DNA of 64,000 bases, taken from assembly GCA_936908745.1 (NCBI GenBank), contig CAKZFX010000011.1, forward strand, positions 248,001 through 312,000. Reading direction: 5' to 3'. This document shows, piece after piece, positions 17,307 to 25,239 of the stretch; positions within the stretch are counted from its first letter, which is position 1, and each line of letters starts with the position of its first letter. The position numbers and the translations under genes are program-made. The DNA is from an uncultured Chitinophagaceae bacterium. GTDB taxonomy: Bacteria; Bacteroidota; Bacteroidia; Chitinophagales; Chitinophagaceae. The notes beneath the pieces were generated by a model. It did no database searches, was not told where the DNA came from, and was given only the letters and a program-made list of their open reading frames with translations.

Positions 17307-18632
17307 TTAAAAATTATCTCTTACTCCGACCAGGAATTTTTCTATCGCACGCCGCACATCGGTTGCTGATTCGTTGTGATTATTGACCAACGTAGAAAAG
17401 ATAAGCAGCTTACCCTTTTTAGTATATAAGAATCCGCTGAACGCCACCACACCGGAAAGCGTACCCGTTTTGCCGTAAATAAACCCGGCTTCATTTTTAT
17501 AATAACTGCTGATGGTTCCTTCGCCGCCGGTAGGAAAAACAGTTTTGATACGCTCCATTCCAAATTCATCTTTCATCTTTTTCAGAATGGCCACCATATC
17601 CTGCGGTGAAAATAAGTTGTAACGGCTGAGACCGGAGCCATCTGCCCAACGTGGTTTTTGGGGAAGATCTTTAAAGTCTGCTTTTAACAGTGTATCAATG
17701 ATAGCTTCATCATTCATCACACCCAGCTTTTCATTGCTCACCATCAGCAACATTTGCTCTGCAAAAAAATTATCGCTGCGGTGCATCATGGGTTTGAGAA
17801 CGGAATCGGTGGGTTGGGAATGTATTGTTTGGTAGCTAAATGATTTTATCAGATAGTCGGGCAGCTTATAAACAGGTCGGTTTGTTTTTATTAAATCGCC
17901 TAATAATAAAAGGGAAACATCATAGGTCTTTGTCTGAAAGGGTATATCAATTTGTTTGAATTTACTCCGGCCTTTTTTTATCCAAAATAAATTATCATTT
18001 AACCCACGGCTTATATCAGCCGAATCCGGGTATCCCCCGGGCAAATAATGTATGCAGGTATCAAAAGCTGATGGATAAGCGCTTATCTGGTTTCCTTTTA
18101 AACTAAAGTTGGCAACATTTCCATAAATAGGGAAAGGACTTCTTTCTGCCATATAACTGGCATCATAATCACTCCACGCCCATCCTGAACCCCATTGTTT
18201 GTCTTTCCAATTAGATGTTGTAAAACTAATCATCGTCCTGTCCTTCATCTTATTCAAAAAATCCAAAACCGGGTGGCTCTTAAAATCGCCATGCATAAAC
18301 GTCGGATCTCCGGTGGCACTGATTGTAAGCTCTCCTTCATCTAATGAATACCGCAACCCCACCAAACTATCACCCAAATATTTCATCGCCGCATAACAAG
18401 TCGGGATCTTAGTATTACTCGCCGGAACAAAATAATGATCGCCCTGGTAGTTGTATAAGTATTTACCGGCGGCAAGATCATAAATGCTGATACCCACATG
18501 CGCTGTCTCCAACGCTTTTGTACTCAGTACATCCGCCTTTGCTGATTTGCCAATTTGTTTTTGAACCGAACAAGAGGTTAGCAAGTACGAAGTAAGAAGT
18601 ATGAAGTACGATATGTTCTTAAAATTGAACAT
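17307..18632 (-). CDS. dacB: D-alanyl-D-alanine carboxypeptidase/endopeptidase (PBP4, peptidase S13)
   Basis: 441 residues. The penicillin-binding triad is S72-N-T-K75 (ASNTKIP), SGLSRYN around residue 330, and K388-T-G390 (YGKTGTLSG). It trims or cleaves peptidoglycan cross-links in the periplasm. The signal peptide ends in LLTSC with Cys21, so it is a lipoprotein. Its core SYFILLTSYLLTSC is encoded by a heptamer array (18584-18611), and the start codon and leader lie in another array (18631-18693). It faces mutL convergently. Confidence 0.92.
   Translation of the reverse strand: MFNFKNISYFILLTSYLLTSCSVQKQIGKSAKADVLSTKALETAHVGISIYDLAAGKYLYNYQGDHYFVPASNTKIPTCYAAMKYLGDSLVGLRYSLDEGELTISATGDPTFMHGDFKSHPVLDFLNKMKDRTMISFTTSNWKDKQWGSGWAWSDYDASYMAERSPFPIYGNVANFSLKGNQISAYPSAFDTCIHYLPGGYPDSADISRGLNDNLFWIKKGRSKFKQIDIPFQTKTYDVSLLLLGDLIKTNRPVYKLPDYLIKSFSYQTIHSQPTDSVLKPMMHRSDNFFAEQMLLMVSNEKLGVMNDEAIIDTLLKADFKDLPQKPRWADGSGLSRYNLFSPQDMVAILKKMKDEFGMERIKTVFPTGGEGTISSYYKNEAGFIYGKTGTLSGVVAFSGFLYTKKGKLLIFSTLVNNHNESATDVRRAIEKFLVGVRDNF
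18584..18611 (-). repeat. Heptamer array encoding the dacB signal peptide core
   Basis: Four units of the AGTAYGA type on the + strand (AGTACGA, AGTAAGA, AGTATGA, AGTACGA). Read on the minus strand they encode the 7-residue-periodic SYFILLT / SYLLTSC part of the lipoprotein signal. Confidence 0.85.
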
Positions 18633-18693
18633 TGTTTATTGCATATTGTATATTGCCAATTGCTGCTTGCCTGTTGTTTATTGCAAATTGATT
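18631..18693. repeat. Nine tandem ATTGnnn heptamers between two genes
   Basis: Nine contiguous 7-nt units (ATTGTTT, ATTGCAT and relatives). The left end overlaps the dacB start codon; the right end encodes the last residues (INLQ) and stop codon of the upstream oxidoreductase. Confidence 0.9.
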
Positions 18694-19736
18694 ACCCTTC
18701 CCTCCGCTACACTCTGCAAAGCCGCTTCAATGATCCGCATATTATTGATACCATCTTCCGGCGGTACAGGATTATTGCCTTGCCCGATCAATGCTTTATA
18801 GACATCATCATAATAACCCATGTAATTACCCGCACCGGACGTGGTCGCTTCCTTTACAACTTCACCATTGATTTCTGTGTGCAATATGCCATCCGGTGAG
18901 GTGGGTGCAGGACACCAGCTTTCCAGCGAAGGTTTGGTACCTGCCAGCAATTCGTTTTCCTGCATATCACTGCGTTGCTGCAAAAAACTTCCTTTCATGC
19001 CATGCAATTGATACGCATATACCGTTTCACGGGCGATGCAGGTGGCTTTCAGCCGCAGCCGCATACGATCATAGTAAAATAACAATTCAAAGTAATCGGG
19101 CACGGCCACATCATCCCGCATTTTGACCAGGTCGGCAAAGATGGCTTTTGGAAAACCAAATAATTGTATCGCCTGGTCCACCAAATGCGGGCTGAGATCA
19201 TATATAATACCAGCGCCACGCATATCACCTTCCTTGTGTTGCTTGCCGCCAAACGAAGGGCGATAACGATCATAACGGATCTCCACTTCCCTGATCTCGC
19301 CCAACAGTTGTTGATCTATTACTTTTTTTACCGCATGATAGTCGCCATCATAACGCCTGTTTTGGTAAACACTGACAAACAGGTTATTTTTTTGGGCCAA
19401 TGCTGTTATTTCCTCCGCTTCTTTTACAGTTACAGCAAACGGTTTTTCAATTACCAAATGTTTGCCAGCATTTAACACCATCATCGCTTGTTCATAGTGC
19501 AAATGCGTGGGCGTATTTACCACGATCAATTGCAAATCCTTATCCGCACATAGCTCTTCGACCGAACGATACAATTTCGCATCCGGGTATCGTTCCTTTG
19601 AATCGTGGTTATGCCGCTCCACGATAGCCGACAGCTCATAACCGGGATGCGCATGAATAAACGGCGCATGAAATAGTTTACCGCTCATGCCGTAAGAACA
19701 AATACCTGTTTTAATAGAACTATCGCTGCTGAACAT
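18678..19736 (-). CDS. Gfo/Idh/MocA-family NAD(P)-dependent oxidoreductase
   Basis: 352 residues. An N-terminal Rossmann domain (ICSYGMSGKLFHAPFI, with the GxxG variant of the nucleotide loop), VVNTPTHLHYEQAM and the family motif EKPFAVTVKEAEE (Glu-Lys-Pro) precede the C-terminal alpha/beta substrate domain with YDLSPHLVDQA. It likely oxidises a sugar, inositol or similar alcohol; the substrate cannot be assigned. Start and stop codons both lie in ATTG heptamer arrays. It is transcriptionally separated from the arginase-fold gene by a terminator. Confidence 0.9.
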   Translation of the reverse strand: MFSSDSSIKTGICSYGMSGKLFHAPFIHAHPGYELSAIVERHNHDSKERYPDAKLYRSVEELCADKDLQLIVVNTPTHLHYEQAMMVLNAGKHLVIEKPFAVTVKEAEEITALAQKNNLFVSVYQNRRYDGDYHAVKKVIDQQLLGEIREVEIRYDRYRPSFGGKQHKEGDMRGAGIIYDLSPHLVDQAIQLFGFPKAIFADLVKMRDDVAVPDYFELLFYYDRMRLRLKATCIARETVYAYQLHGMKGSFLQQRSDMQENELLAGTKPSLESWCPAPTSPDGILHTEINGEVVKEATTSGAGNYMGYYDDVYKALIGQGNNPVPPEDGINNMRIIEAALQSVAEGRVINLQ

Positions 19737-19762
19737 TGTATATTGAAAGTTGAGTATTGAAT
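19735..19762. repeat. ATTGAAT-type heptamer array at the oxidoreductase start codon
   Basis: Four units (ATTGTAT, ATTGAAA, GTTGAGT, ATTGAAT). The minus-strand ATG (19736-19734) overlaps the first unit, so the whole leader is repeat DNA. Confidence 0.8.
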
Positions 19763-19768
19763 ATTTTT

Positions 19769-19801
19769 AAAAAATAAGTGTCATTTTAACACTTATTTTT
19801 T
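19769..19801. terminator. Terminator of the arginase-fold gene
   Basis: AAAAAATAAGTGT (19769-19781) pairs with ACACTTATTTTTT (19789-19801). The perfect stem is symmetrical and can work on both strands; it lies 7 nt past the minus-strand stop at 19808. Confidence 0.85.
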
Positions 19802-19807
19802 CCTGTT

Positions 19808-20944
19808 TTAACTTCTTTCCTGAGCTCTTAACCAGCGTTCAGGTATTTCATTGCTGCTGGCCAATAAATAGTCTTTATAGCTGCAGGCAATGAATTTTTT
19901 ATCCGGCAATTGCATCCACCAGCGGCCTGTCTTTTTGCTTTGCAAAAACACCGTTTCCACTTCTGCAAACGCCATATGATATTCATTAAACGAATCCTTC
20001 TGATCAAGCGTGGCTTCCCGGCGGCTGCGGCTGCGGCCATCCAGCACATACCAAAGCATGTGTGCAATTTGCTTCGCTGTCAATTCATCCTTATCATGCT
20101 GCGCATTGTAACCATAAATACCAATGCTGTTTACATTGGGGCTCATGCCCGCATATTGCATCAGTACACAGGCTTCTTCACCATTAAAACCATTGGGCGA
20201 AATAGTATTCGACGGTGCATACGCATTGGCAATCGCCGAAATGTCAAAGGTGAAAAGATGACTGTTGCGGATCACCGGCTCCATTTCATCAATACTTTCT
20301 TTTACATGGCCCACACGGTAACAATCAAAACGCAGTTTGTCCATTGTTTCCAGCATGTGCGGGTGCACATAGTAACTCTGGAAGCCGATATGATTATAGT
20401 GACGGATATAGTTGGGATCGCCCGTCAGCATTTCCATTAAAAAATTCTCATGTCGGAACGGCGAATCCATATTCAGGTCAATCAATGCATCCACGCTGGA
20501 AGCTTCGATCGGCTTTTTACTTTCGCCATAGGCATGGTATTGCGACAACGTAAGATCGTGCGAACCGCCTAAAATGATAACAGTTTTACCGTCATTCATC
20601 AGTTCGTAGATGACCGTTTTCAGCGCAGCATAAGAGTCCGTAAATAAAGACCCGGCCCTGATATTTCCGATATCGGCGATCTTAATATCCTGGTGCCAGT
20701 AAAAAAGGTTGTAAAAATGACGACGAATAATATCAGGCGCCTGGCTTTGTCCATGTATCAGGCCGCTTCCCCGCTGCTCACCACAGCCCACCAACACCAA
20801 CTGCGCTTCGTCCAGATCCGGGAATTCATCTTCGTACACAGCGATTATTTTTCCCAACTGGCCTGGTTTGTAGCCTTCGTCCTGGGAAATGGCGGCGGTA
20901 TTAATAGGTTCTAAAAAGTCGGAAATATTGAGATGGTCTGACAT
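19808..20944 (-). CDS. Arginase/formimidoylglutamase-fold protein with altered metal-site motifs
   Basis: 378 residues of the ureohydrolase fold. The three metal motifs are recognisable but changed: GGSHD (126-130) for GGDHS, DLNMD (156-160) for DAHxD, and FDIS (233-236) for SFDxD. The family makes ornithine or glutamate by hydrolysing a guanidino or formimino group at a Mn pair. Replacement of the bridging His by Asn158 and of one Asp by Ser236 suggests weak or no metal binding. Related Bacteroidota proteins are commonly named formimidoylglutamase. No other hut genes are near. A TATCTTGC box lies next to the start. Confidence 0.8.
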   Translation of the reverse strand: MSDHLNISDFLEPINTAAISQDEGYKPGQLGKIIAVYEDEFPDLDEAQLVLVGCGEQRGSGLIHGQSQAPDIIRRHFYNLFYWHQDIKIADIGNIRAGSLFTDSYAALKTVIYELMNDGKTVIILGGSHDLTLSQYHAYGESKKPIEASSVDALIDLNMDSPFRHENFLMEMLTGDPNYIRHYNHIGFQSYYVHPHMLETMDKLRFDCYRVGHVKESIDEMEPVIRNSHLFTFDISAIANAYAPSNTISPNGFNGEEACVLMQYAGMSPNVNSIGIYGYNAQHDKDELTAKQIAHMLWYVLDGRSRSRREATLDQKDSFNEYHMAFAEVETVFLQSKKTGRWWMQLPDKKFIACSYKDYLLASSNEIPERWLRAQERS

Positions 20945-20957
20945 AGGTGCAAGATAC

Positions 20958-20985
20958 TGGAAAGTGGAAAATGGGGAATGGGGTT
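20958..20985. repeat. TGGAAAA-type heptamer array
   Basis: Four units (TGGAAAG, TGGAAAA, TGGGGAA, TGGGGTT) between the arginase-fold gene start and the stop codon of the next minus-strand gene, overlapping that stop by one base. Confidence 0.8.
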
Positions 20986-21344
20986 TATGATCGAAGATTT
21001 CCGATCATTTTGCTGAGCATTCTGAAGGTAGACTCCAAATAGCTTTCCAGTTTTCCCATTTCATTCCGCTGTAAATAATCGAGTACGATAGATATTTCCA
21101 GTTGCTTGTCGACTTCTACCAGCGAGCTCCGGGAAATCTCATAAAACCGCTTCTTCTCCGCTTTTGAAAACCGGGCAGAACCTTCGGCAAGGTTGCTGCA
21201 AACAGAGATAACAGCCCTTCTCAATTGGCTGACTAAAACAAACTGTTCTTCTTTGGGAAATCTTTTTGTAGCCTCATAAACCTCTTTTACAAGGTTCAGG
21301 GCAACCTGGTAAACCTCCAGGCTTTTGTGGGCAAGTTGTAACAT
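20985..21344 (-). CDS. Four-helix-bundle protein (23S rRNA intervening-sequence protein family)
   Basis: 119 residues, all-helical, with the family pattern KSLEVYQVALNLVKEVYEATKRFPKEEQFVLVSQLRRAVISVCSNLAEGSAR. Relatives were first found inside 23S rRNA intervening sequences, but most, like this one, stand alone. They form pentameric four-helix bundles; function is unknown. The start MLQLAHK at 21344 fits the family better than the ATG at 21359. Both flanks are heptamer arrays. Confidence 0.88.
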   Translation of the reverse strand: MLQLAHKSLEVYQVALNLVKEVYEATKRFPKEEQFVLVSQLRRAVISVCSNLAEGSARFSKAEKKRFYEISRSSLVEVDKQLEISIVLDYLQRNEMGKLESYLESTFRMLSKMIGNLRS

Positions 21345-21378
21345 AAGGTAACGTTTCACTAAATTTAAAAAACTTCCT

Positions 21379-21471
21379 CATTCCCACATCCCACTTTCTA
21401 CACCCCATTTTCCATTTTTCCTTTTTCCATTCTCCATTACCCCCATTTTCTATTTTCCATTTTCCAACCTC
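21379..21471 (+). repeat. Long CATTTTC heptamer array ending at the pheS promoter
   Basis: About 13 units, mostly CATTTTC, TATTTTC, CATTCTC or ACATCCC, with one 8-nt unit. The last unit ends at 21471 and the -7 box starts at 21472, so the whole upstream promoter region is repeat DNA. Confidence 0.9.
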
Positions 21472-21479
21472 TATCTTTG
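21472..21479 (+). promoter_or_regulatory. -7 box of pheS, 4 nt from the start codon
   Basis: TATCTTTG, exact TAnnTTTG, four bases before the ATG at 21484. Confidence 0.7.
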
Positions 21480-21483
21480 CGGT

Positions 21484-22515
21484 ATGGAAAATTTGTTGAA
21501 AAAGATTGAAGCGTATAAAACGGAGATGACTGCAGAAACGGCTGCTGATGCCAAAGGCGTGGAAGAATTCCGCATCAAATGGCTGGGCACCAAAGGCGTG
21601 GTGAAAGAGATCATGGGCGAAATGAAAAATGTAGCGCCTGAGAATAAGAAAGAAGCCGGGCAGTTGCTGAATGAATTCAAACAATTTGCAGAAGCGAGAT
21701 ACGACGAATTGAAACAGGCAAGCTCTGACGGACAGGAATCTGCCGCAAGCAAATTTGACCTTACCCTTCCCGGTGATGAGTTGCCGATCGGCTCGCGCCA
21801 CCCCATCACACTGATGCGCAATAAGATCGTTTCTATTTTCCAGCGTCTTGGTTTTGCCGTGGCCGAAGGGCCGGAGATTGAAGATGACTGGCATAATTTC
21901 GGTGCACTGAACCTGCCACCCCATCACCCTGCCCGTGATATGCAGGACACGTTTTATGTGCAGCAAAATCCTGATTGGGTATTGCGTACGCATACCAGCA
22001 GTGTGCAGATACGTGAAATGGAAAAAGGTAAACTGCCGATCCGTATGCTGATGCCGGGTCGTGTTTATCGTAACGAAACAGTAAGTGCAAGAAGTCATTG
22101 CTTCTTTCACCAGGTGGAAGGTTTATATATTGATGAGAATGTTTCCTTTGCCGACCTGAAACAGACGCTGTATTTCTTTGTAAAAGAGATGTATGGTAAA
22201 GATGTAAAAGTCCGCTTCCGCCCTTCTTATTTCCCTTTTACCGAGCCAAGCGCCGAAATGGATGTAAGCTGTTTTATCTGCGGCGGCACAGGTTGTAATA
22301 TTTGTAAAAAAACAGGCTGGGTAGAGATATTAGGTTGCGGAATGGTGCACCCGAACGTGTTATCGAATTGCAATATTGATCCGAATAAATATACCGGCTT
22401 TGCATTTGGTATGGGTATCGAACGCCCCGCGATGCTGAAATATGGTATCAATGATATCCGCTTATTCAGCGAAAACGATGTCAGGTTCCTCAAGCAGTTT
22501 ACCCCGGCGATATAG
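21484..22515 (+). CDS. pheS: Phenylalanyl-tRNA synthetase alpha subunit
   Basis: 343 residues. PheS holds the class II catalytic core that charges tRNA-Phe in an alpha2-beta2 complex. A coiled-coil N-terminus (1-85) is followed by motif 2 (PGRVYRNETVSARSHCFFHQVEGL) and motif 3 (FGMGIERPAMLKYGI). The SCFICGGTGCNICKKTGW stretch is the Cys-rich loop found in many bacterial PheS. The beta subunit is not in the window, so pheS is unlinked from pheT. Predicted nearly leaderless; ends with a strong terminator. Confidence 0.97.
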   Translation: MENLLKKIEAYKTEMTAETAADAKGVEEFRIKWLGTKGVVKEIMGEMKNVAPENKKEAGQLLNEFKQFAEARYDELKQASSDGQESAASKFDLTLPGDELPIGSRHPITLMRNKIVSIFQRLGFAVAEGPEIEDDWHNFGALNLPPHHPARDMQDTFYVQQNPDWVLRTHTSSVQIREMEKGKLPIRMLMPGRVYRNETVSARSHCFFHQVEGLYIDENVSFADLKQTLYFFVKEMYGKDVKVRFRPSYFPFTEPSAEMDVSCFICGGTGCNICKKTGWVEILGCGMVHPNVLSNCNIDPNKYTGFAFGMGIERPAMLKYGINDIRLFSENDVRFLKQFTPAI

Positions 22516-22533
22516 CCAATCGTATTATAAAGG

Positions 22534-22569
22534 AAAAAGCTGTCTGGCCTTAGGCGAGACAGCTTTTTT
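22534..22569 (+). terminator. Terminator of pheS
   Basis: AAAAAGCTGTCT (22534-22545) pairs with AGACAGCTTTTT (22557-22568). The perfect 12-bp stem is followed by T. Confidence 0.95.
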
Positions 22570-22588
22570 CATATGCAATTGGTTTGGG

Positions 22589-22981
22589 CTAGCTCTTAGG
22601 GTTGTAAAAAGGTAATATCAGTGATACAACGATGGTGATCCACAGACCCACACCATACCCTTTGCCAATATACTTAAATACATCCCCGATCTTTTGCCCG
22701 TCTATCATTGGAGAAATGATCAGGAAATACAATACGCCCAGCAAAGGCAACCAGGCCCACAGGCTGCGGCCACCTGCATAGTTCCCATTGTTCAGAGCGC
22801 CGATAGTGAGCAAAAGACCTGAAATGGGAAAAACAAGATAAATGTATTTCTGCCAGGTGCCGCCGTCCGATTTTACAATATCAAAGCCGGAGATAGTGCC
22901 ACCAAAAAAGTCGACATACGGTAAGAAGAAGGCAATTACAAGGGCAAGCCCCATCACTACAGTGAAGATTTTCCTGTTCAT
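22589..22981 (-). CDS. Four-helix integral membrane protein, unknown function
   Basis: 130 residues with hydrophobic segments near 7-24, 47-64, 76-93 and 108-125. Short polar loops include DFFGGTISGFDIVKSDGGTWQ between the first two, which resembles small Bacteroidota membrane proteins of unknown role. No catalytic motif is present. It is convergent with pheS and shares that terminator region. Coding character is supported by the clear membrane topology. Confidence 0.65.
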   Translation of the reverse strand: MNRKIFTVVMGLALVIAFFLPYVDFFGGTISGFDIVKSDGGTWQKYIYLVFPISGLLLTIGALNNGNYAGGRSLWAWLPLLGVLYFLIISPMIDGQKIGDVFKYIGKGYGVGLWITIVVSLILPFYNPKS

Positions 22982-23140
22982 GTTGATTTGGTTTTATGGT
23001 ATAAAAAAAATGTAACTACTGGCGTTGCTCTGATCAGTACCTCATGATTTCAAGGGGAGGAAAAGCGGCTTATACTACTGTGGCTGTATCACGTCTTTAA
23101 AGATAGCTAAATTGGTCACAAAAAAAAGCGATTTGACAAT

Positions 23141-23148
23141 TACCTTTA
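23141..23148 (+). promoter_or_regulatory. Possible -7 box before the 5'-UTR hairpin
   Basis: TACCTTTA, one base from TAnnTTTG, 15 nt before the large inverted repeat. A transcript from here would carry the hairpin near its 5' end. Confidence 0.4.
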
Positions 23149-23162
23149 CGCTATGAAATGGA

Positions 23163-23215
23163 GCGGGAGAAAATATTCATGTACTTACCCCCAATTAATG
23201 AATATTTTCTCCCGC
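23163..23215 (+). promoter_or_regulatory. Perfect 18-bp inverted repeat upstream of the hydroxyacyl-CoA dehydrogenase gene
   Basis: GCGGGAGAAAATATTCAT (23163-23180) and its exact complement (23198-23215) are separated by 17 nt. No T-run follows, so it is not a terminator. It lies 41 nt before the ATG at 23257. It may be a 5'-UTR stability hairpin, a protein-binding site or an operator. The rest of 22982-23256 shows no gene. Confidence 0.85.
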
Positions 23216-23256
23216 GAAATTCTATGTAGCCATTAAGAGCAATAAAAGATATACAC

Positions 23257-24105
23257 ATGACTATTCATTCAATTTGTGTTTGTGGCGCCGGTACAATGGG
23301 CAGCGGTATTGCGCAGGTGGCAGCACAGGCCGGTTACCCAACTATTCTTTATGAACTGAATGAAACGGTGTTGACAAACGCCCGCAAAAGTATCGGCAAA
23401 AACCTGCAATACCTTGTTGATAAAAATAAGATCACAGCGGAAGAAAAAGAAGCCATTTACCAGCGCATCTTATTTACCGGCACTATTGAAGAATGCAAAG
23501 CTGATCTTATTATCGAAGCGATAGTGGAGAAACCCGAAATAAAAATTTCATTGTTCAACCAACTGGCGGCTATCAACAGCCCTGAAACCATCTTCGCGAG
23601 CAACACTTCTTCCTTATCTGTTACAGCCATCGCTGAAAAAATACAGCAACCCGAAAGAATGATCGGGATGCACTTTTTCAACCCTGCGCCCATTATGAAA
23701 TTGGTGGAAGTGGTGAACACTCCTTTTACCAACGCCAAAACAACAACGCTGGTTACAGAACTGGCAAAGAAAATGGGCAAGATACCTGTCTTGTGCAAAG
23801 ATGCGCCGGGTTTCATCGTCAACCGTGTGGCACGCCCTTTCTATATTGAAGCGTTGCGCATTGCTGAAGAAGGCAACGGTTCTTTTGAGCAGGTGGATGC
23901 ACTGATGGAAGCCACGGGATTTAAAATGGGCCCTTTCAAACTCATGGACCTGATCGGCAATGATATTAACTATGCAGTAAGTTGTTCCGTGTATGAACAA
24001 TTAGGTCAGCCCGAACGCTTAAAACCTTCTTATATACAAAAAGAAAAAGTGGAAAGCGGTCAGTTGGGCAAAAAGACGGCTAAAGGTTATTACAACTACG
24101 AATAA
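23257..24105 (+). CDS. 3-hydroxybutyryl-CoA dehydrogenase (3-hydroxyacyl-CoA dehydrogenase family)
   Basis: 282 residues, the normal length of the single-domain enzyme. An NAD-binding Rossmann motif CGAGTMGSGIAQVAA sits near the start. The signature MIGMHFFNPAPIMKLVEVV contains the catalytic His, and the C-terminal domain starts at DAPGFIVNRV. It oxidises (S)-3-hydroxyacyl-CoA to 3-ketoacyl-CoA in butyrate or fatty-acid metabolism. It is followed 10 bp later by an SDR gene, so the two are likely one operon. Confidence 0.93.
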   Translation: MTIHSICVCGAGTMGSGIAQVAAQAGYPTILYELNETVLTNARKSIGKNLQYLVDKNKITAEEKEAIYQRILFTGTIEECKADLIIEAIVEKPEIKISLFNQLAAINSPETIFASNTSSLSVTAIAEKIQQPERMIGMHFFNPAPIMKLVEVVNTPFTNAKTTTLVTELAKKMGKIPVLCKDAPGFIVNRVARPFYIEALRIAEEGNGSFEQVDALMEATGFKMGPFKLMDLIGNDINYAVSCSVYEQLGQPERLKPSYIQKEKVESGQLGKKTAKGYYNYE

Positions 24106-24115
24106 AAACTTCACC

Positions 24116-25114
24116 TTGTCAATTAAAATACTTGTAACAGGCGGCACCGGTTTTTTGGGCTCTTATATCATTAAAGAGTTAATCGAAAAAGGTTATTCGG
24201 TCAGGGCGATACGCCGTGGCAATAAACTGCCCAAATGGATCCCTTCGGCTATTCTTGACAAAGTGGAATGGATGGAAGGCGATGTGCTGGACGTAGTTTC
24301 ACTGGACGATGCCATGAAAGGAATTGATAAAGTGGTGCATTCAGCCGCTATCGTTTCTTTTTTTGATAAGGATAAAAAACGAATGCAGCAGGTAAATGTG
24401 GATGGCACAGCCAACGTGGTGAATGCCGCATTGGAAAACGATGTGAAGTATTTGGTGCATATCAGTTCCGTTGCCGCCTTGGGCCGCACAGCGGATGGCG
24501 GTCATGTAAACGAAGAAAAGAAATGGGAAGAAAGCAAGGTGAACACACAGTATGCAAAAAGTAAATACAAAGCAGAACTGGAAGTATGGCGGGGCATGGC
24601 CGAAGGATTGAATGCGGTGATCTTAAATCCCAGCACCATTTTAGGCTATGGCGACTGGCACAGCGGCAGTTGCGCCATCTTTAAAAACATCTACGAAGAA
24701 TTTAAATGGTATGCGCCCGGTATCAATGGTTTTGTCGATGTGGAAGATGTGGCAAGGGTGACAGCCCTTTTTTTAGAAAACGAAATAACCGAGCAACGCT
24801 ATATTGTAAACGGCGACACCTGGGCTTTTAAAAAGCTGATGGACACGATTGCTGAAAATTTTAACAAAAAGAAACCAAAGAAGGAAACCAGCCCTTTCCT
24901 GCTATCCGTAGCCTGGCGGATAGAGAAATTCAAATCGCTCTTTACTGGCAAAAAACCGTTGCTGACCCGGGAAAGCGCAAGGGTGGCATTGAGCAAAACC
25001 TGGTTTGAAAACAACAAGCTGCTCAATACATTACCGGGGTTTTCCTTCACGCCGTTGGAAATAAGCATTAAAAATACCTGCGAAAAATACAAGGCAGACA
25101 AGGCTAAAAGCTGA
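24116..25114 (+). CDS. NAD-dependent epimerase/dehydratase (extended SDR)
   Basis: 332 residues from a TTG start, which places the Rossmann loop TGGTGFLGSYI at 8-18. The catalytic Y146-AKS-K150 is clear. The family includes sugar epimerases, dihydroflavonol-reductase-like and sterol-type reductases; NVDGTANVVNAA and LNPSTILGYGDW fit the dihydroflavonol-4-reductase-like group. The substrate is unknown. The 10-bp gap to the preceding dehydrogenase supports co-transcription. Confidence 0.88.
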   Translation: MSIKILVTGGTGFLGSYIIKELIEKGYSVRAIRRGNKLPKWIPSAILDKVEWMEGDVLDVVSLDDAMKGIDKVVHSAAIVSFFDKDKKRMQQVNVDGTANVVNAALENDVKYLVHISSVAALGRTADGGHVNEEKKWEESKVNTQYAKSKYKAELEVWRGMAEGLNAVILNPSTILGYGDWHSGSCAIFKNIYEEFKWYAPGINGFVDVEDVARVTALFLENEITEQRYIVNGDTWAFKKLMDTIAENFNKKKPKKETSPFLLSVAWRIEKFKSLFTGKKPLLTRESARVALSKTWFENNKLLNTLPGFSFTPLEISIKNTCEKYKADKAKS

Positions 25115-25239
25115 TCCTTATAATAATAACAGTCTCGTTGTCATTGAAATGTAAAGCCATTTTCAGGCAACATATTTGCAAGTATTGATATGCAACTATC
25201 GCTTGCCAAAATGTATCTTTAAGCAGCAATTCTTTTTCT

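Noticed and set aside
18584..18693. Possible CRISPR-like repeat
   Set aside because: Units are 7 nt, contiguous and degenerate, with no 20-40-nt repeats, no spacers and no cas genes.
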